Of a DNA stretch of 64,000 bases, positions 8,275 through 16,468 are shown in pieces (the first letter of the stretch is position 1; every line of letters begins with the position of its first letter). The stretch covers positions 95,794 to 159,793 of the forward strand of contig NZ_FXTK01000006.1 of the NCBI RefSeq assembly GCF_900182695.1, read 5' to 3'. The position numbers and the translations under genes were made by a program. Source of the stretch: Paracoccus laeviglucosivorans. GTDB lineage: Bacteria; Pseudomonadota; Alphaproteobacteria; Rhodobacterales; Rhodobacteraceae. Below the pieces are notes generated by a model that had not been told where the DNA came from, did not search any database, and was given only the letters and a program-made list of their open reading frames with translations.

Positions 8275-9335
8275 GCAAACTGTTTCGCCAGCTTCAGACC
8301 CTGCCCCTGATAGTTCGACGCGATGCCCGTGCCGTAAAGCCGCTCGGGCCGCGCGGCCATGCGTTCATAGACCAGGCGTCCGACGACCTGACCATGTTCC
8401 AGCGCAAAGGGCGCCTCATGGCAGCGCACCTCAAGCACGCCGCGCGCGCCCATGCCTGAACCGTGGCCGAAACCGGGATCGAAAAAGCCCGCGTAATGCA
8501 CGCGGAATTCGCCCACCATTGCCAGATAGGGCGCCATTTCGGCGGCGTAATCGGGCGGGATTGCCACCGATTCGCGGCTGACAAGGATGTAGAACGCGCC
8601 GGGGTCCAGAATAAGCTGGCCTTCGGTCGTGCGAAGTTCGTCCCAGAAATCCGCCGCGCGATAGGCACCGATGCGGTCCAAGTCGATCACGCCGCTATGG
8701 GGACGGGCGCGGTAGCCCACCAGATCGCCCGTGTCGGGGCGCAGATCGACCGAAAAGCCCAGACCGTCATCAATCAGGGCATCGCCGGTCACCAGCGGCT
8801 GCGCGGCGTGCAGGGCGCGCAGATCGGCATCTGACAGCACTGCCTGCCCCTGACGCAGCCGTAGCTGATTCAGCCGCATACCGGGGCGCACCAGCACGGA
8901 AAAGCTGCGCGGGCAGATCTCGGCATAGATCGGGCCGTCATAGCCATCGGGCAGGCGGTCGAATTCGGTGCCTTCGTCGGTCACAAGCCGCGTCAACAGG
9001 TCCAGCCGCCCGGTCGAGCTTTTGGCATTCGCCACCGCATCCAGCCCGTGGGGCAGGGTCAGACGCTCCATCAGGGGGACCAGATAGACGCAGCCCTTTT
9101 CCAGCACCGCGCCGCCGGTCAGGTCCATGCGGTGCATTTCGAAATCGGCCAGACGTTCGCTGACCTTGCGCCCGCGCCCGCACAGGAACGATGCCCGCAG
9201 GCGCCACGCGGTCGTGCCAAGGCGCAGGTCAAGGCTGGCAGGCTGGATCTGGCCGGGCAGGAACGGTTGATCGGCGCGGATCGCCCCCGATTGGATCAGC
9301 TTGTGCAGGGCGTTATCGGGCAGGACACCGTTCAT
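8271..9335 (-). CDS. dcd: dCTP deaminase, double-length type
   Basis: A 354-aa protein of the dCTP deaminase/dUTPase superfamily, which makes dUTP from dCTP for thymidylate synthesis. Classical Dcd is about 190 aa. This is the long two-domain form of alphaproteobacteria, with one trimerising domain in each half. Conserved stretches are FLPGQIQPASLDLRLG near the N-terminus, ANAKSSTGRLDLLTRLVTD, DGPIYAEICPRSFSVLVRPG and NQLRLRQGQ. It follows the tRNA-Pro terminator and converges on the small gene at 8080, sharing four stop-codon bases. Confidence 0.88.
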   Translation of the reverse strand: MNGVLPDNALHKLIQSGAIRADQPFLPGQIQPASLDLRLGTTAWRLRASFLCGRGRKVSERLADFEMHRMDLTGGAVLEKGCVYLVPLMERLTLPHGLDAVANAKSSTGRLDLLTRLVTDEGTEFDRLPDGYDGPIYAEICPRSFSVLVRPGMRLNQLRLRQGQAVLSDADLRALHAAQPLVTGDALIDDGLGFSVDLRPDTGDLVGYRARPHSGVIDLDRIGAYRAADFWDELRTTEGQLILDPGAFYILVSRESVAIPPDYAAEMAPYLAMVGEFRVHYAGFFDPGFGHGSGMGARGVLEVRCHEAPFALEHGQVVGRLVYERMAARPERLYGTGIASNYQGQGLKLAKQFA

Positions 9336-9356
9336 CTTACGATCTTTCGGAAAAGG

Positions 9357-9390
9357 GAAACGCCCACCCCTGAAAAGGGATGGGCGTTTT
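9357..9390 (-). terminator. Rho-independent terminator of tRNA-Pro
   Basis: Arms 9358-9370 and 9377-9389 form a 12-13 bp stem with one mismatch and a 6-nt loop. On the minus strand the stem is followed by TTTCCCTTTT. It lies just after the encoded CCA end of tRNA-Pro and before dcd. Confidence 0.8.
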
Positions 9391-9395
9391 CGGAA

Positions 9396-9473
9396 TGGTC
9401 GGGCCGGAGAGATTCGAACTCTCGGCCTTCCGCCCCCCAGACGGACGCGCTAACCAGGCTGCGCCACGGCCCG
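9396..9473 (-). tRNA. tRNA-Pro, anticodon GGG
   Basis: The minus strand folds into a full cloverleaf. Acceptor CGGGCCG pairs with CGGCCCG, with discriminator A and an encoded CCA (9396-9398). The D arm is GCGC...GCGC, the anticodon stem TCCGT/GCGGA encloses CTGGGGG with anticodon GGG, and the T arm is GAGAG-TTCGAAT-CTCTC. The C1-G72 pair is typical of bacterial tRNA-Pro. Confidence 0.96.
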
Positions 9474-9481
9474 ACGAGGGG

Positions 9482-9511
9482 CATATAGAGCGAAGCGCGC
9501 GGCCAGCACAA
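9482..9511 (-). promoter_or_regulatory. Candidate promoter of tRNA-Pro
   Basis: On the minus strand TTGTGC (9506-9511) and TATATG (9482-9487) are separated by 18 bp, with the -10 about 8 bp before the tRNA 5' end. Confidence 0.5.
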
Positions 9512-9585
9512 GGGGTAGCAAGTGGAAATCTGGGGATAATGTCGATGTTATGACGACGATCCCGCATCTGGGCAGTTCCGCGGCG

Positions 9586-10176
9586 TCAGCGCGCGTCGCG
9601 AAGTGCATCGCGTAGGTCGATGGCGGCGGCAGGCAGGACCGCACCCGCGCTTTCGCTTTTACGCAATTGCTGCGCGATGCGCGTCAGGCGATGCAGCCAG
9701 TCAGGCCGGGACGTCTGCTGCGGACCGTCAAACAGCGGCAAGGACTGCGCATCGCCCACAGGTTTCCGGCGGCGCGCGGCCGCGCGTGCGACATTCACGC
9801 GGTCCAGTTCGGGTCTGGGATCATCTGCGGGCAGGGTCAGCTGTTCGGCCCGAGGCAGCGAAACCGCCTCTGCCGGATCATTGTCGGGCACGCTTTCACC
9901 CAAACGCGCCGCACCGATCCGGCGCAGGCCCAGACCGCGATCAGCAGCGATCAGGCGCTTGGCACCGCGAATGCTAAGCCCTTCCTCGCGCATGACCTGA
10001 CAAAGTCCGGCCACAAGGCGCACATCGTCGGGGCGGTAATATCGTCTGCCATCACCACGCTTGACGGGCGAAAGCTGGCTGAATTGCGTTTCCCAATAGC
10101 GCAGGACATGGGGCGCGACGCCGACCAGTCGCGAAACTTCTCCGATGGATCGGAAGGCGTCGGGCGATTTGTCCAT
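9586..10176 (-). CDS. MerR-family transcriptional regulator
   Basis: A 196-aa regulator. Residues 10-77 are a MerR helix-turn-helix (SIGEVSRLVGVAPHVLRYWETQF, then RRYYRPDDVRLVAGL). The C-terminal half is Arg/Ala-rich without a recognisable ligand domain or the cysteines of metal sensors. Its ATG overlaps the ihfA stop as TGATG, so the pair is translationally coupled. A MerR-type gene directly after ihfA is a common alphaproteobacterial arrangement. The ligand and target are unknown. Confidence 0.88.
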   Translation of the reverse strand: MDKSPDAFRSIGEVSRLVGVAPHVLRYWETQFSQLSPVKRGDGRRYYRPDDVRLVAGLCQVMREEGLSIRGAKRLIAADRGLGLRRIGAARLGESVPDNDPAEAVSLPRAEQLTLPADDPRPELDRVNVARAAARRRKPVGDAQSLPLFDGPQQTSRPDWLHRLTRIAQQLRKSESAGAVLPAAAIDLRDALRDAR

Positions 10177-10484
10177 CAGCTTTCGGAATCGTTTCCGGCA
10201 GCCACCCGATCCTTCATCAGATGCGAGGGGCGAAAGGACAGCACCCGCCGGGGGGTGATCGGAACTTCTTCGCCGGTCTTTGGATTGCGACCGATGCGTT
10301 CATTTTTGTCGCGCACCGAAAAGGTGCCGAAGGATGAGATCTTGACCTGTTCGCCACGCACCAGCGCATCCGAAATATGTCCAAGGACGCTTTCGACCAA
10401 TTGCGCGGATTCATGGCGGGACAGACCGACCTCGCGGAACACAGCTTCTGCCAGATCCATTCGGGTCAGGGTGGAGTCGCTCAT
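10176..10484 (-). CDS. ihfA: Integration host factor, alpha subunit
   Basis: A DNA-bending protein of 102 aa that pairs with IhfB (gene at 47559). It shows the HU/IHF fold with the core [22 protein letters not shown] and the beta-arm region [12 protein letters not shown]. The ATG at 10484 is preceded by GAGAGG at 7 bp; a start upstream at 10508 would add eight residues and is less likely. It is followed without a gap by merR. Its promoter lies in the divergent 195-bp gap with the DksA-like gene. Confidence 0.95.
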   Translation of the reverse strand: MSDSTLTRMDLAEAVFREVGLSRHESAQLVESVLGHISDALVRGEQVKISSFGTFSVRDKNERIGRNPKTGEEVPITPRRVLSFRPSHLMKDRVAAGNDSES

Positions 10485-10621
10485 CTGAAAACCTCTCTCT
10501 TGGTTCAAGGATGATTTTTTTGTCGCGTTGTGTCAACAACCTGCGCCCGTTTCGGGTTCCGCCATACCGGGATTTCACCAATTCGCGCAAGGCGATTGCG
10601 GGTATCCGCAAGTGGTGTCAT

Positions 10622-10649
10622 TTGACTGTCACGAATTAACGCCTATCTA
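10622..10649 (+). promoter_or_regulatory. Candidate sigma-70 promoter of the DksA-like gene
   Basis: TTGACT at 10622-10627, a 16-bp spacer and TATCTA at 10644-10649, about 30 bp before the coding start. Both hexamers are close to consensus and the local sequence is AT-rich. Confidence 0.55.
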
Positions 10650-10678
10650 AACGGTTTGCTATTGCGACAGAGGGCAGC

Positions 10679-10954
10679 ATGGCCGGCGGTTGGGCGCGTG
10701 ACGAGGCGGTGAACGAACAGATCGACATCTCGACTCAGGAAGCGATCGAGCGGATGCAGCTGCGCAATGCCAGCCGGACCGTGGGTGAAAGCGCCGAATT
10801 CTGCGCGGAATGCGATGAACCCATCCCCGATGCGCGGCGCAAGGCCATTCCGGGCGTGCAGCTATGCGTGGATTGCCAATCCGGGCGCGACAAGGCTTTT
10901 CGGCCCCGTGCCGGGATCAACCGTCGCGGATCGAAGGATTCGCAGCTGCGCTGA
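10679..10954 (+). CDS. DksA/TraR-type C4 zinc-finger protein
   Basis: A 91-aa protein whose C-terminal half carries a four-cysteine zinc finger, CAECDEPIPDARR then GVQLCVDC (residues about 42-65), as in DksA/TraR proteins. It is shorter than DksA (about 150 aa) and lacks most of the coiled coil that enters the RNA polymerase secondary channel, so it resembles short TraR/YbiI-like members. A role at RNA polymerase is plausible but inferred. It is divergent from ihfA and ends one base before the convergent fabH. Confidence 0.85.
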   Translation: MAGGWARDEAVNEQIDISTQEAIERMQLRNASRTVGESAEFCAECDEPIPDARRKAIPGVQLCVDCQSGRDKAFRPRAGINRRGSKDSQLR

Positions 10955-11926
10955 TTACCAGCGCAGCACCACCGCACCCCAGGCCAGACCGCCGCCGATC
11001 GCCTCGGCCACCAGCACCTGACCGGGCTGAAAACGTCCTTGCGAATTTGCGACCGAAAGGGCCAGCGGGATCGACGCAGCCGAGGTATTGCCGTGATCGG
11101 CAACGGTCAGCACGACTTTTTCCATCGGCAGATGCATCCGCTTGGCCGTCGCTTCGATGATGCGCAGGTTCGCCTGATGGGGGACAAGCCAATCCACCTG
11201 TTCTTCGGGGATGCCTGCCTTGTCCAGCGCGCGATGCGCGGTATCGGCCAGTTTTTCGACCGCATGACGGAACACCAGATTGCCCTGCATCCGCAGGAAA
11301 CCCGCCGTTCCGGTCGAGGCGACGCCGCCATCGACATAAAGCAGATCACGGTATTGCCCGTCGCTGTTCAGATCGGTGGCAAGGATGCCGCGATCGCTGC
11401 TTTCGCCCGCGACTTCAGCAGCTTCCAGCACCAATGCCCCCGCGCCATCGCCAAACAGCACGCAGGTGCCGCGATCGGTCCAGTCCATGATGCGGGTGAA
11501 GGTCTCGGCCCCGATGACCAGCACGCGCCCGGCCTGACCCGAACGGATCATCGCATCGGCATTGGCCAGCGCATAGATAAAGCCCGCGCAGACCGCCTGC
11601 ACGTCGAATGCAAAGCCGCGCTTCATGCCCAGACCGGCCTGAATCATCGTCGCGACCGAAGGGAAGGTGTAATCCGGCGTCGAGGTCGCCACGATCACCG
11701 CATCAATGTCGTCGGCCTCAAGCCCGGCATTGGCCAAAGCCGCCTGGGCGGCACGGATGCCCAGATCGCTGGTCCCCTGGCCTTCGGCTGCGAAATGGCG
11801 ACGCTCGATCCCGGTGCGAGAGCGGATCCATTCGTCGGTGGTTTCCAGCTTGTCTTCGAACCAGCTGTTTTCGACGATACGTTCGGGAAGGTAGTGACCG
11901 GTGCCCCGGACGATCGCACGTCGCAT
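10955..11926 (-). CDS. fabH: 3-oxoacyl-ACP synthase III
   Basis: Starts fatty-acid chains by condensing acetyl-CoA with malonyl-ACP; 323 aa. The Cys-His-Asn triad is visible: C113 in DVQAVCAGF, H250 in LVPHQAN and N280 in GNTSAAS. The C-terminus GGGLAWGAVVLRW is typical. Its ATG overlaps the plsX stop as TGATG. The order rpmF-plsX-fabH couples ribosome synthesis and membrane lipid synthesis, as in many bacteria. Confidence 0.97.
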   Translation of the reverse strand: MRRAIVRGTGHYLPERIVENSWFEDKLETTDEWIRSRTGIERRHFAAEGQGTSDLGIRAAQAALANAGLEADDIDAVIVATSTPDYTFPSVATMIQAGLGMKRGFAFDVQAVCAGFIYALANADAMIRSGQAGRVLVIGAETFTRIMDWTDRGTCVLFGDGAGALVLEAAEVAGESSDRGILATDLNSDGQYRDLLYVDGGVASTGTAGFLRMQGNLVFRHAVEKLADTAHRALDKAGIPEEQVDWLVPHQANLRIIEATAKRMHLPMEKVVLTVADHGNTSAASIPLALSVANSQGRFQPGQVLVAEAIGGGLAWGAVVLRW

Positions 11927-13044
11927 CAGGACGCCCCCTTATTCGCAACTTCTTCTAGGTGTACCGTATTCTCGACGGTCAGCGATTGCGCGACACGCGC
12001 CGCAAGACGGTCGTGAAAGCCCGACTGCGCCAATTGGAAAGCCAGCTTGATCGCGGACGAAACGCCCATCGCATCGGCCGAGCCATGCGATTTCACGACC
12101 GTGCCGTTCAGGCCCAGAAAGACCCCGCCATTGACGCGCCGGGGGTCGATGCGTTTTTGCAGCCGCTTCAACGAAGTCATCGCCAGAAGCGCCGCGAATT
12201 TCGACATCACGGAATTGCCGAAGGCTTCCTTCAGGAAGTCGCCAACCAGCTTGGCGGTGCCTTCGCCGGTCTTCAGCGCGACATTGCCGGTAAAGCCGTC
12301 GGTCACGATCACATCGACGCGGGACGAGGGCAGATCGCCGCCTTCCACGAAGCCGATATATTCGAAATTGCCCGCATCGGCGGTGCCGCCGATCAGTTCA
12401 TGCGCCTGTTTCAGCTCGGCGCGGCCTTTGTGTTCTTCCGTGCCCACGTTCAAAAGCCCCACCCGAGGACGGGCAAGGCCAAGGCCGTTACGGGCATAGG
12501 ATGCGCCCATCAGCGCATAAGTCAGCAAGTCCTGCGCATCGGCGCGAATATCCGCACCGACGTCGAGCATGACATTGAACCCCTGCGGATTGCGCGAGGG
12601 CCAAAGACAGGCGATCGCCGGGCGATTCACGCCGGGCAGCTTGCGCAGACGCAGCATGGACAGCGCCATAAGCGCGCCGGTATTCCCGCAGGAGACAGCC
12701 ACCGTCGCTTCGCCCTTGCGGACGGATTCGACGGTGGACCACATCGAGGTTCCTTCGCCTTTGCGAAGCACCTGACTGGGCTTGTCTTCCATGCTGACCA
12801 CGCCCTGGGCGTCACGAATGTCGCAACGCGCCGCGAGGTCGCGGCGACGTCCGATCAAACGCTCCAGTTCGGTCCGTGGACCGTGGACGATGAACCGGAT
12901 ATCGGGATTCTTTTCGGCACTTTGTGCTATACCCGCCACGACCGCGGCAGGGCCCCGGTCTCCGCCCATGGCGTCAACAGATATAACCACGCCGCCCTTG
13001 GATTCAGGGGCAGGCGCGTTGCTTGTGCTTTCCGCCGAAGTCAT
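11926..13044 (-). CDS. plsX: Phosphate acyltransferase PlsX
   Basis: Converts acyl-ACP to acyl-phosphate, the first step of the PlsX/PlsY route to phosphatidic acid. The protein has 372 aa. The conserved ISVDAMGGDRGP (21-32) is near the N-terminus, with GNTGALMA and DVGAD in the middle and VTDGFTGNVALKT later. The first 18 residues are a poorly conserved Ser/Ala/Pro extension. The stop overlaps the fabH start. rpmF lies 17 bp upstream, so all three probably share the promoter at 13337-13365. Confidence 0.96.
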   Translation of the reverse strand: MTSAESTSNAPAPESKGGVVISVDAMGGDRGPAAVVAGIAQSAEKNPDIRFIVHGPRTELERLIGRRRDLAARCDIRDAQGVVSMEDKPSQVLRKGEGTSMWSTVESVRKGEATVAVSCGNTGALMALSMLRLRKLPGVNRPAIACLWPSRNPQGFNVMLDVGADIRADAQDLLTYALMGASYARNGLGLARPRVGLLNVGTEEHKGRAELKQAHELIGGTADAGNFEYIGFVEGGDLPSSRVDVIVTDGFTGNVALKTGEGTAKLVGDFLKEAFGNSVMSKFAALLAMTSLKRLQKRIDPRRVNGGVFLGLNGTVVKSHGSADAMGVSSAIKLAFQLAQSGFHDRLAARVAQSLTVENTVHLEEVANKGAS

Positions 13045-13061
13045 GTCCGCGGTCGGTCCGC

Positions 13062-13268
13062 TTACGCCGCGTCGTCGTCCAGATCGACTTCGTTCGCCTG
13101 CGCGACGACTTCACGATCACCGTAGTGGCCGCAAGACGGGCAGACGTGGTGCGGGCGCTTCAGCTCGCCGCAGTTGGTGCATTCGTTCGGGTTGCCGGCA
13201 ACCAGTGCATCATGCGAACGACGCATGTTGCGGCGGGAGCGGGTAACTCGGTTCTGAGGGACAGCCAT
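13062..13268 (-). CDS. rpmF: 50S ribosomal protein L32
   Basis: A 68-aa ribosomal protein beginning [20 protein letters not shown]. It carries a zinc-ribbon with four cysteines (C30, C33, C43, C46) and an acidic C-terminus. It is the first gene of the rpmF-plsX-fabH unit. Confidence 0.97.
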   Translation of the reverse strand: MAVPQNRVTRSRRNMRRSHDALVAGNPNECTNCGELKRPHHVCPSCGHYGDREVVAQANEVDLDDDAA

Positions 13269-13336
13269 GTCACAACCTCAAGGTTAGGGGGGCGGCCATG
13301 TGACGGCCCCGGATTCTGATATCGTTTCTGGGGCGG

Positions 13337-13365
13337 GGCATAGGACAATGGAGCGTCAGCCGCAA
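13337..13365 (-). promoter_or_regulatory. Candidate promoter of rpmF-plsX-fabH
   Basis: On the minus strand TTGCGG (13360-13365) and TATGCC (13337-13342) are separated by 17 bp and lie about 70 bp before rpmF. Confidence 0.45.
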
Positions 13366-13432
13366 GTCGCGAAACCGTGTTGCGCATACGGGGGCTTCGG
13401 TCCGGGTCTTCCCCCGCCGGTCGAATGAACGC

Positions 13433-13454
13433 GCGAAAATAGCGAGATTTTCGC
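13433..13454 (-). terminator. Inverted repeat after the sulfotransferase gene
   Basis: GCGAAAAT and ATTTTCGC form a perfect 8-bp stem around a 6-nt loop, about 80 bp downstream of the sulfotransferase stop and upstream of the rpmF promoter. There is no clear T-run, so it may be a weak terminator or a protein-binding dyad. Confidence 0.4.
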
Positions 13455-13534
13455 ATTCCGCAAGTCAAATCTTGGCCTTTCGCGTGGCCGGGAAAGCACA
13501 ACGACGAAAGGAAACGATCGGGGCGGCGAAAGCC

Positions 13535-14353
13535 CTAGCGGCCCAGCTTTGCGTGGACCTCTTCCAGATCCACATCGTTCTTGGGCATCTTGTTGTCGGG
13601 ATTGTCAAAGTCGTATTTGAACAGCTGGAAATCCTTTTTATAGATTTCCCAGACCAGATGGCGCGACAGATCGTCGAAATATTCACTGATCTTGTGGGCG
13701 CGTTTCGGTCCGTGCCCTTCGGATTCGTTGAACTTGGGCACGTCGTTCACGTCCATTTTGACGCGGGTGGGCGAGGCGTCCAGCACCTTTTGCATGCCTT
13801 CGTTGAACTTTTCGGTAAAGAAAATCTGGTCATAGCGCCCGCCGTTGACGATGAATGTCGAGATGTGACCGGCCATGGACGACCAGTGGATGTCTGGCTC
13901 CATCGGGCGGCGCCAGCGGATGGTGTCGCGCGCGAACAGCAAAAAGCGGCGGAAGCTGGCGATCTGGTCGAAGTCGAAATTGTTTTCCGGGCTGCCCACG
14001 TCGATGCCGTAACGCTGGATCAGCTGTGGCACCAGATTGCCGCGATAGCGTTTGCCGTTGCGCTGGATGCCCGCGATCTTGTCAAAGAACGACGACAGGA
14101 TGCGCCCGTAGGGGTTGCGCACGCAGGTGAAGGTCAGAGCCTTGTGGCCACGCACGCTTTCTTCGATGGCGCGCTGGCTTTTGTCCTGGCTCCACTTGTG
14201 CATCCCGTCGGTCGAGTCGTGAATGTCACCGTCGAAATATCGGCCATGATCGGAATAGAACATGATCTGACCAATCGAAGAGCAGGCGCATTTCGGGACA
14301 ACCCGATAGACCATGCTTTCGCTCTCTGTCATCCAGGTTCCGGGAAATCCCAT
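13535..14353 (-). CDS. Sulfotransferase family 2 protein
   Basis: A 272-aa PAPS-dependent sulfotransferase candidate. The 5'-phosphosulfate loop appears as VPKCACSSIGQIM (19-31) and the 3'-phosphate motif as CVRNPYGRILSSF (77-89), both of the carbohydrate-sulfotransferase type (Sulfotransfer_2). No signal peptide is seen, so it should act in the cytoplasm or on a polysaccharide precursor. I chose the ATG at 14353 because AAGGA lies 8 bp before it; a longer frame to 14425 lacks a ribosome site. The neighbouring divergent glycosyltransferase suggests a sulfated surface glycan; the substrate is unknown. Confidence 0.85.
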   Translation of the reverse strand: MGFPGTWMTESESMVYRVVPKCACSSIGQIMFYSDHGRYFDGDIHDSTDGMHKWSQDKSQRAIEESVRGHKALTFTCVRNPYGRILSSFFDKIAGIQRNGKRYRGNLVPQLIQRYGIDVGSPENNFDFDQIASFRRFLLFARDTIRWRRPMEPDIHWSSMAGHISTFIVNGGRYDQIFFTEKFNEGMQKVLDASPTRVKMDVNDVPKFNESEGHGPKRAHKISEYFDDLSRHLVWEIYKKDFQLFKYDFDNPDNKMPKNDVDLEEVHAKLGR

Positions 14354-14493
14354 TCTATCATTCCTTGTTCTCGGGCTTTGGGCCGGGTTGCCGCCATCGC
14401 CAAAATCGGTAAGGACAGAAAGCAAATCGCCGAAAGAGATTCAACCGCGTGTAGAACGGCATGGCAGCTCTTGATTACGGATTGATTACATAA

Positions 14494-16071
14494 ATGGCGC
14501 GGATTGCCTTCATTCTGCTCTGTCATAAAGACCCCAAGGGGGTGATTGCGCAGGCCAAGCGGCTGACCGCATCGGGCGATTATGTGGCCATCCACTTTGA
14601 CGCACGCGCAAATCCCAAGGATTTTGAGCTTATCACCGCGGCGCTGGCCGACAATCCCGGCGTGGTCTTTGCCGCAAAGCGGTGGAAATGCGGCTGGGGC
14701 GAATGGTCGCTGGTGGGCGCCACGCTGGACACCGTTCGCGCGGCGGTTGATTCGTTTCCGCTGGCAACGCATTTCTACATGCTGTCGGGCGACTGTATGC
14801 CGATCAAGTCGGCCGAGTATGCCCACGCCTTCCTTGACGCCGAAGAATGCGACTATATCGAGAATTTCGACTTCTTCGGTTCGGACTGGATCAAGACCGG
14901 CTTCAAGGAAGAACGGCTGATCTATCGCCACTGGTTCAACGAACGCACCCAGCCCAAGCTGTTCTACAGCAGCTTCAATCTGCAGAAGCGGTTCAAGGTC
15001 ACACGTCAGGTTCCTGCCGATATTCAGGTGCAGATCGGGTCGCAATGGTGGTGCCTGCGCCGTCGCTCGATCGAGCGGGTGCTGGAATTCTGCGACAGCC
15101 GCCCTGATGTCATGCGCTTTTTCGCCACGACATGGATCCCGGACGAAACGTTCTTCCAGACCATCGTGCCCCATGTCGTGCCGCGCAAGGAATTGCGGGC
15201 GCGCACGCTGACCTATCTTGTGTTCACCGATTACGGGATGCCGGTGGTGTTCCATAACGACCATTACGACCTGCTGATCGGGCAGAACTATCTGTTCGCC
15301 CGCAAGATCAGCCCCGAGGCGATCCGGCTGCGCGAAAGGCTGGGCGCGCTTTGGGCAGCAACGGGCGTGCATTTCCCGATCTCGAACGAGGCGACTGGGC
15401 TGTTCAAGTTCCTGACAGGGCGCGGGCGGATCGGGCGCCGCTTTGCCCCGCGTTTCTGGGAAACGGATGGCAGCCTTGGGCGCGAAAATTCGTTGCGGCT
15501 GATCGTGGGCAAAAAATGGCATGTGGCCAAGCGCCTGACCGCCGCGATCCGCGCCAATACCGACATTCCCGCCGTGGACTATCTGTTCAACGAAGCGAAT
15601 GCGCATCTGCCCGATCTGGGCGGGGTTGAGACTACGGTCGAAAAACGTCAGCGTCACCGCCGCGCGCTGATCAAGCTGCTGTTCGAGCAATTTGAATCGA
15701 ATCGGCTGGTCATCTGCCTTGACCCCTCGGCGCTGCATCTGATTCAGGATCTGATGGCCGACAAAGCCGATACGCGCATCCTGCTGATCGATTCGCAGTT
15801 CGACGAAGATTACGTGCGCGGCCATATCGGGCGGGTCGGTCTGGCGGGGCCAGAAACCCCGCCCGGCGTCATCGACCGGCTGGTCCCCACCGTCCGCGCC
15901 GATCTGGAGCATGAGGCCGAGCGTATCCGCGATGTCGAATTCACGCATTTCCACTCGGTTGCACCTTGGCGCAGCGCCGAGGACAATGCGGTCCAGATCG
16001 CCAATTTCCTTGATGTGATGCCCGATACGGCGCATCGCATCGTCAGCACCGATTATCTGTTCAGCGACTGA
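14494..16071 (+). CDS. GT14-type N-acetylglucosaminyltransferase-like protein with C-terminal extra domain
   Basis: A 525-aa protein. The N-terminal 280 residues match the core-2/I-branching family: MARIAFILLCHKDP, HFDARANPKDF, WGEWSLVGATLDTV, HFYMLSGDCMPIKSAEY, then WWCLRRRSIERVLEF and the TWIPDETFFQTIV segment. The last 200 residues form a separate domain (EKRQRHRRALIKLLFEQFES to the end) that I know only as a domain of unknown function attached to this family in Rhodobacteraceae. No signal peptide or membrane helix is seen. It is divergent from the sulfotransferase with a 140-bp gap, which supports a joint role in polysaccharide decoration. Confidence 0.82.
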   Translation: MARIAFILLCHKDPKGVIAQAKRLTASGDYVAIHFDARANPKDFELITAALADNPGVVFAAKRWKCGWGEWSLVGATLDTVRAAVDSFPLATHFYMLSGDCMPIKSAEYAHAFLDAEECDYIENFDFFGSDWIKTGFKEERLIYRHWFNERTQPKLFYSSFNLQKRFKVTRQVPADIQVQIGSQWWCLRRRSIERVLEFCDSRPDVMRFFATTWIPDETFFQTIVPHVVPRKELRARTLTYLVFTDYGMPVVFHNDHYDLLIGQNYLFARKISPEAIRLRERLGALWAATGVHFPISNEATGLFKFLTGRGRIGRRFAPRFWETDGSLGRENSLRLIVGKKWHVAKRLTAAIRANTDIPAVDYLFNEANAHLPDLGGVETTVEKRQRHRRALIKLLFEQFESNRLVICLDPSALHLIQDLMADKADTRILLIDSQFDEDYVRGHIGRVGLAGPETPPGVIDRLVPTVRADLEHEAERIRDVEFTHFHSVAPWRSAEDNAVQIANFLDVMPDTAHRIVSTDYLFSD

Positions 16072-16090
16072 AACCACGAGGGCGCGAAAG

Positions 16091-16465
16091 ATGCCGACCT
16101 ATGACGACACCAATATTTTCGCCCGCATCCTGCGCGGCGAGATCCCCAACAAGACGGTGCTTGAAACCGAACATACCTTGGCGTTCGAAGATATCCGCCC
16201 CCAAGCCCCGGTGCATGTGCTGGTGATCCCAAAGGGGGCTTATGTCAGCTATGACGATTTCGCGCAAAACGCCTCGGACGCCGAAATCGTGGATTTCACC
16301 CGCACTGTCGGGCGGCTGACCCGCGATCTGGGCGTCGATCTGGACGGCGGCAACGGCCACCGCGTCATCGCCAATGCCGGGGAATACGGACTTCAGGAAG
16401 TGCCGCATTTCCATATGCATATCCTTGGCGGACGCAGTCTTGGCCGGATGCTTCAGCCGGAATAA
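16091..16465 (+). CDS. hinT: HIT-family nucleotide hydrolase (HinT-like)
   Basis: A 124-aa histidine-triad protein. The triad HFHMH is at 106-110 in the context VPHFHMHILGG. Family members hydrolyse purine nucleoside phosphoramidates; the physiological substrate is not settled. It starts 19 bp after the glycosyltransferase and ends 3 bp before the convergent ABC ATPase gene. Confidence 0.93.
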   Translation: MPTYDDTNIFARILRGEIPNKTVLETEHTLAFEDIRPQAPVHVLVIPKGAYVSYDDFAQNASDAEIVDFTRTVGRLTRDLGVDLDGGNGHRVIANAGEYGLQEVPHFHMHILGGRSLGRMLQPE

Positions 16466-16468
16466 GCC

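Noticed and set aside
14329..16077. A 582-codon open frame antisense to the glycosyltransferase
   Set aside because: Composition and content are typical of a shadow frame in GC-rich coding DNA; the plus strand has the family motifs and start.
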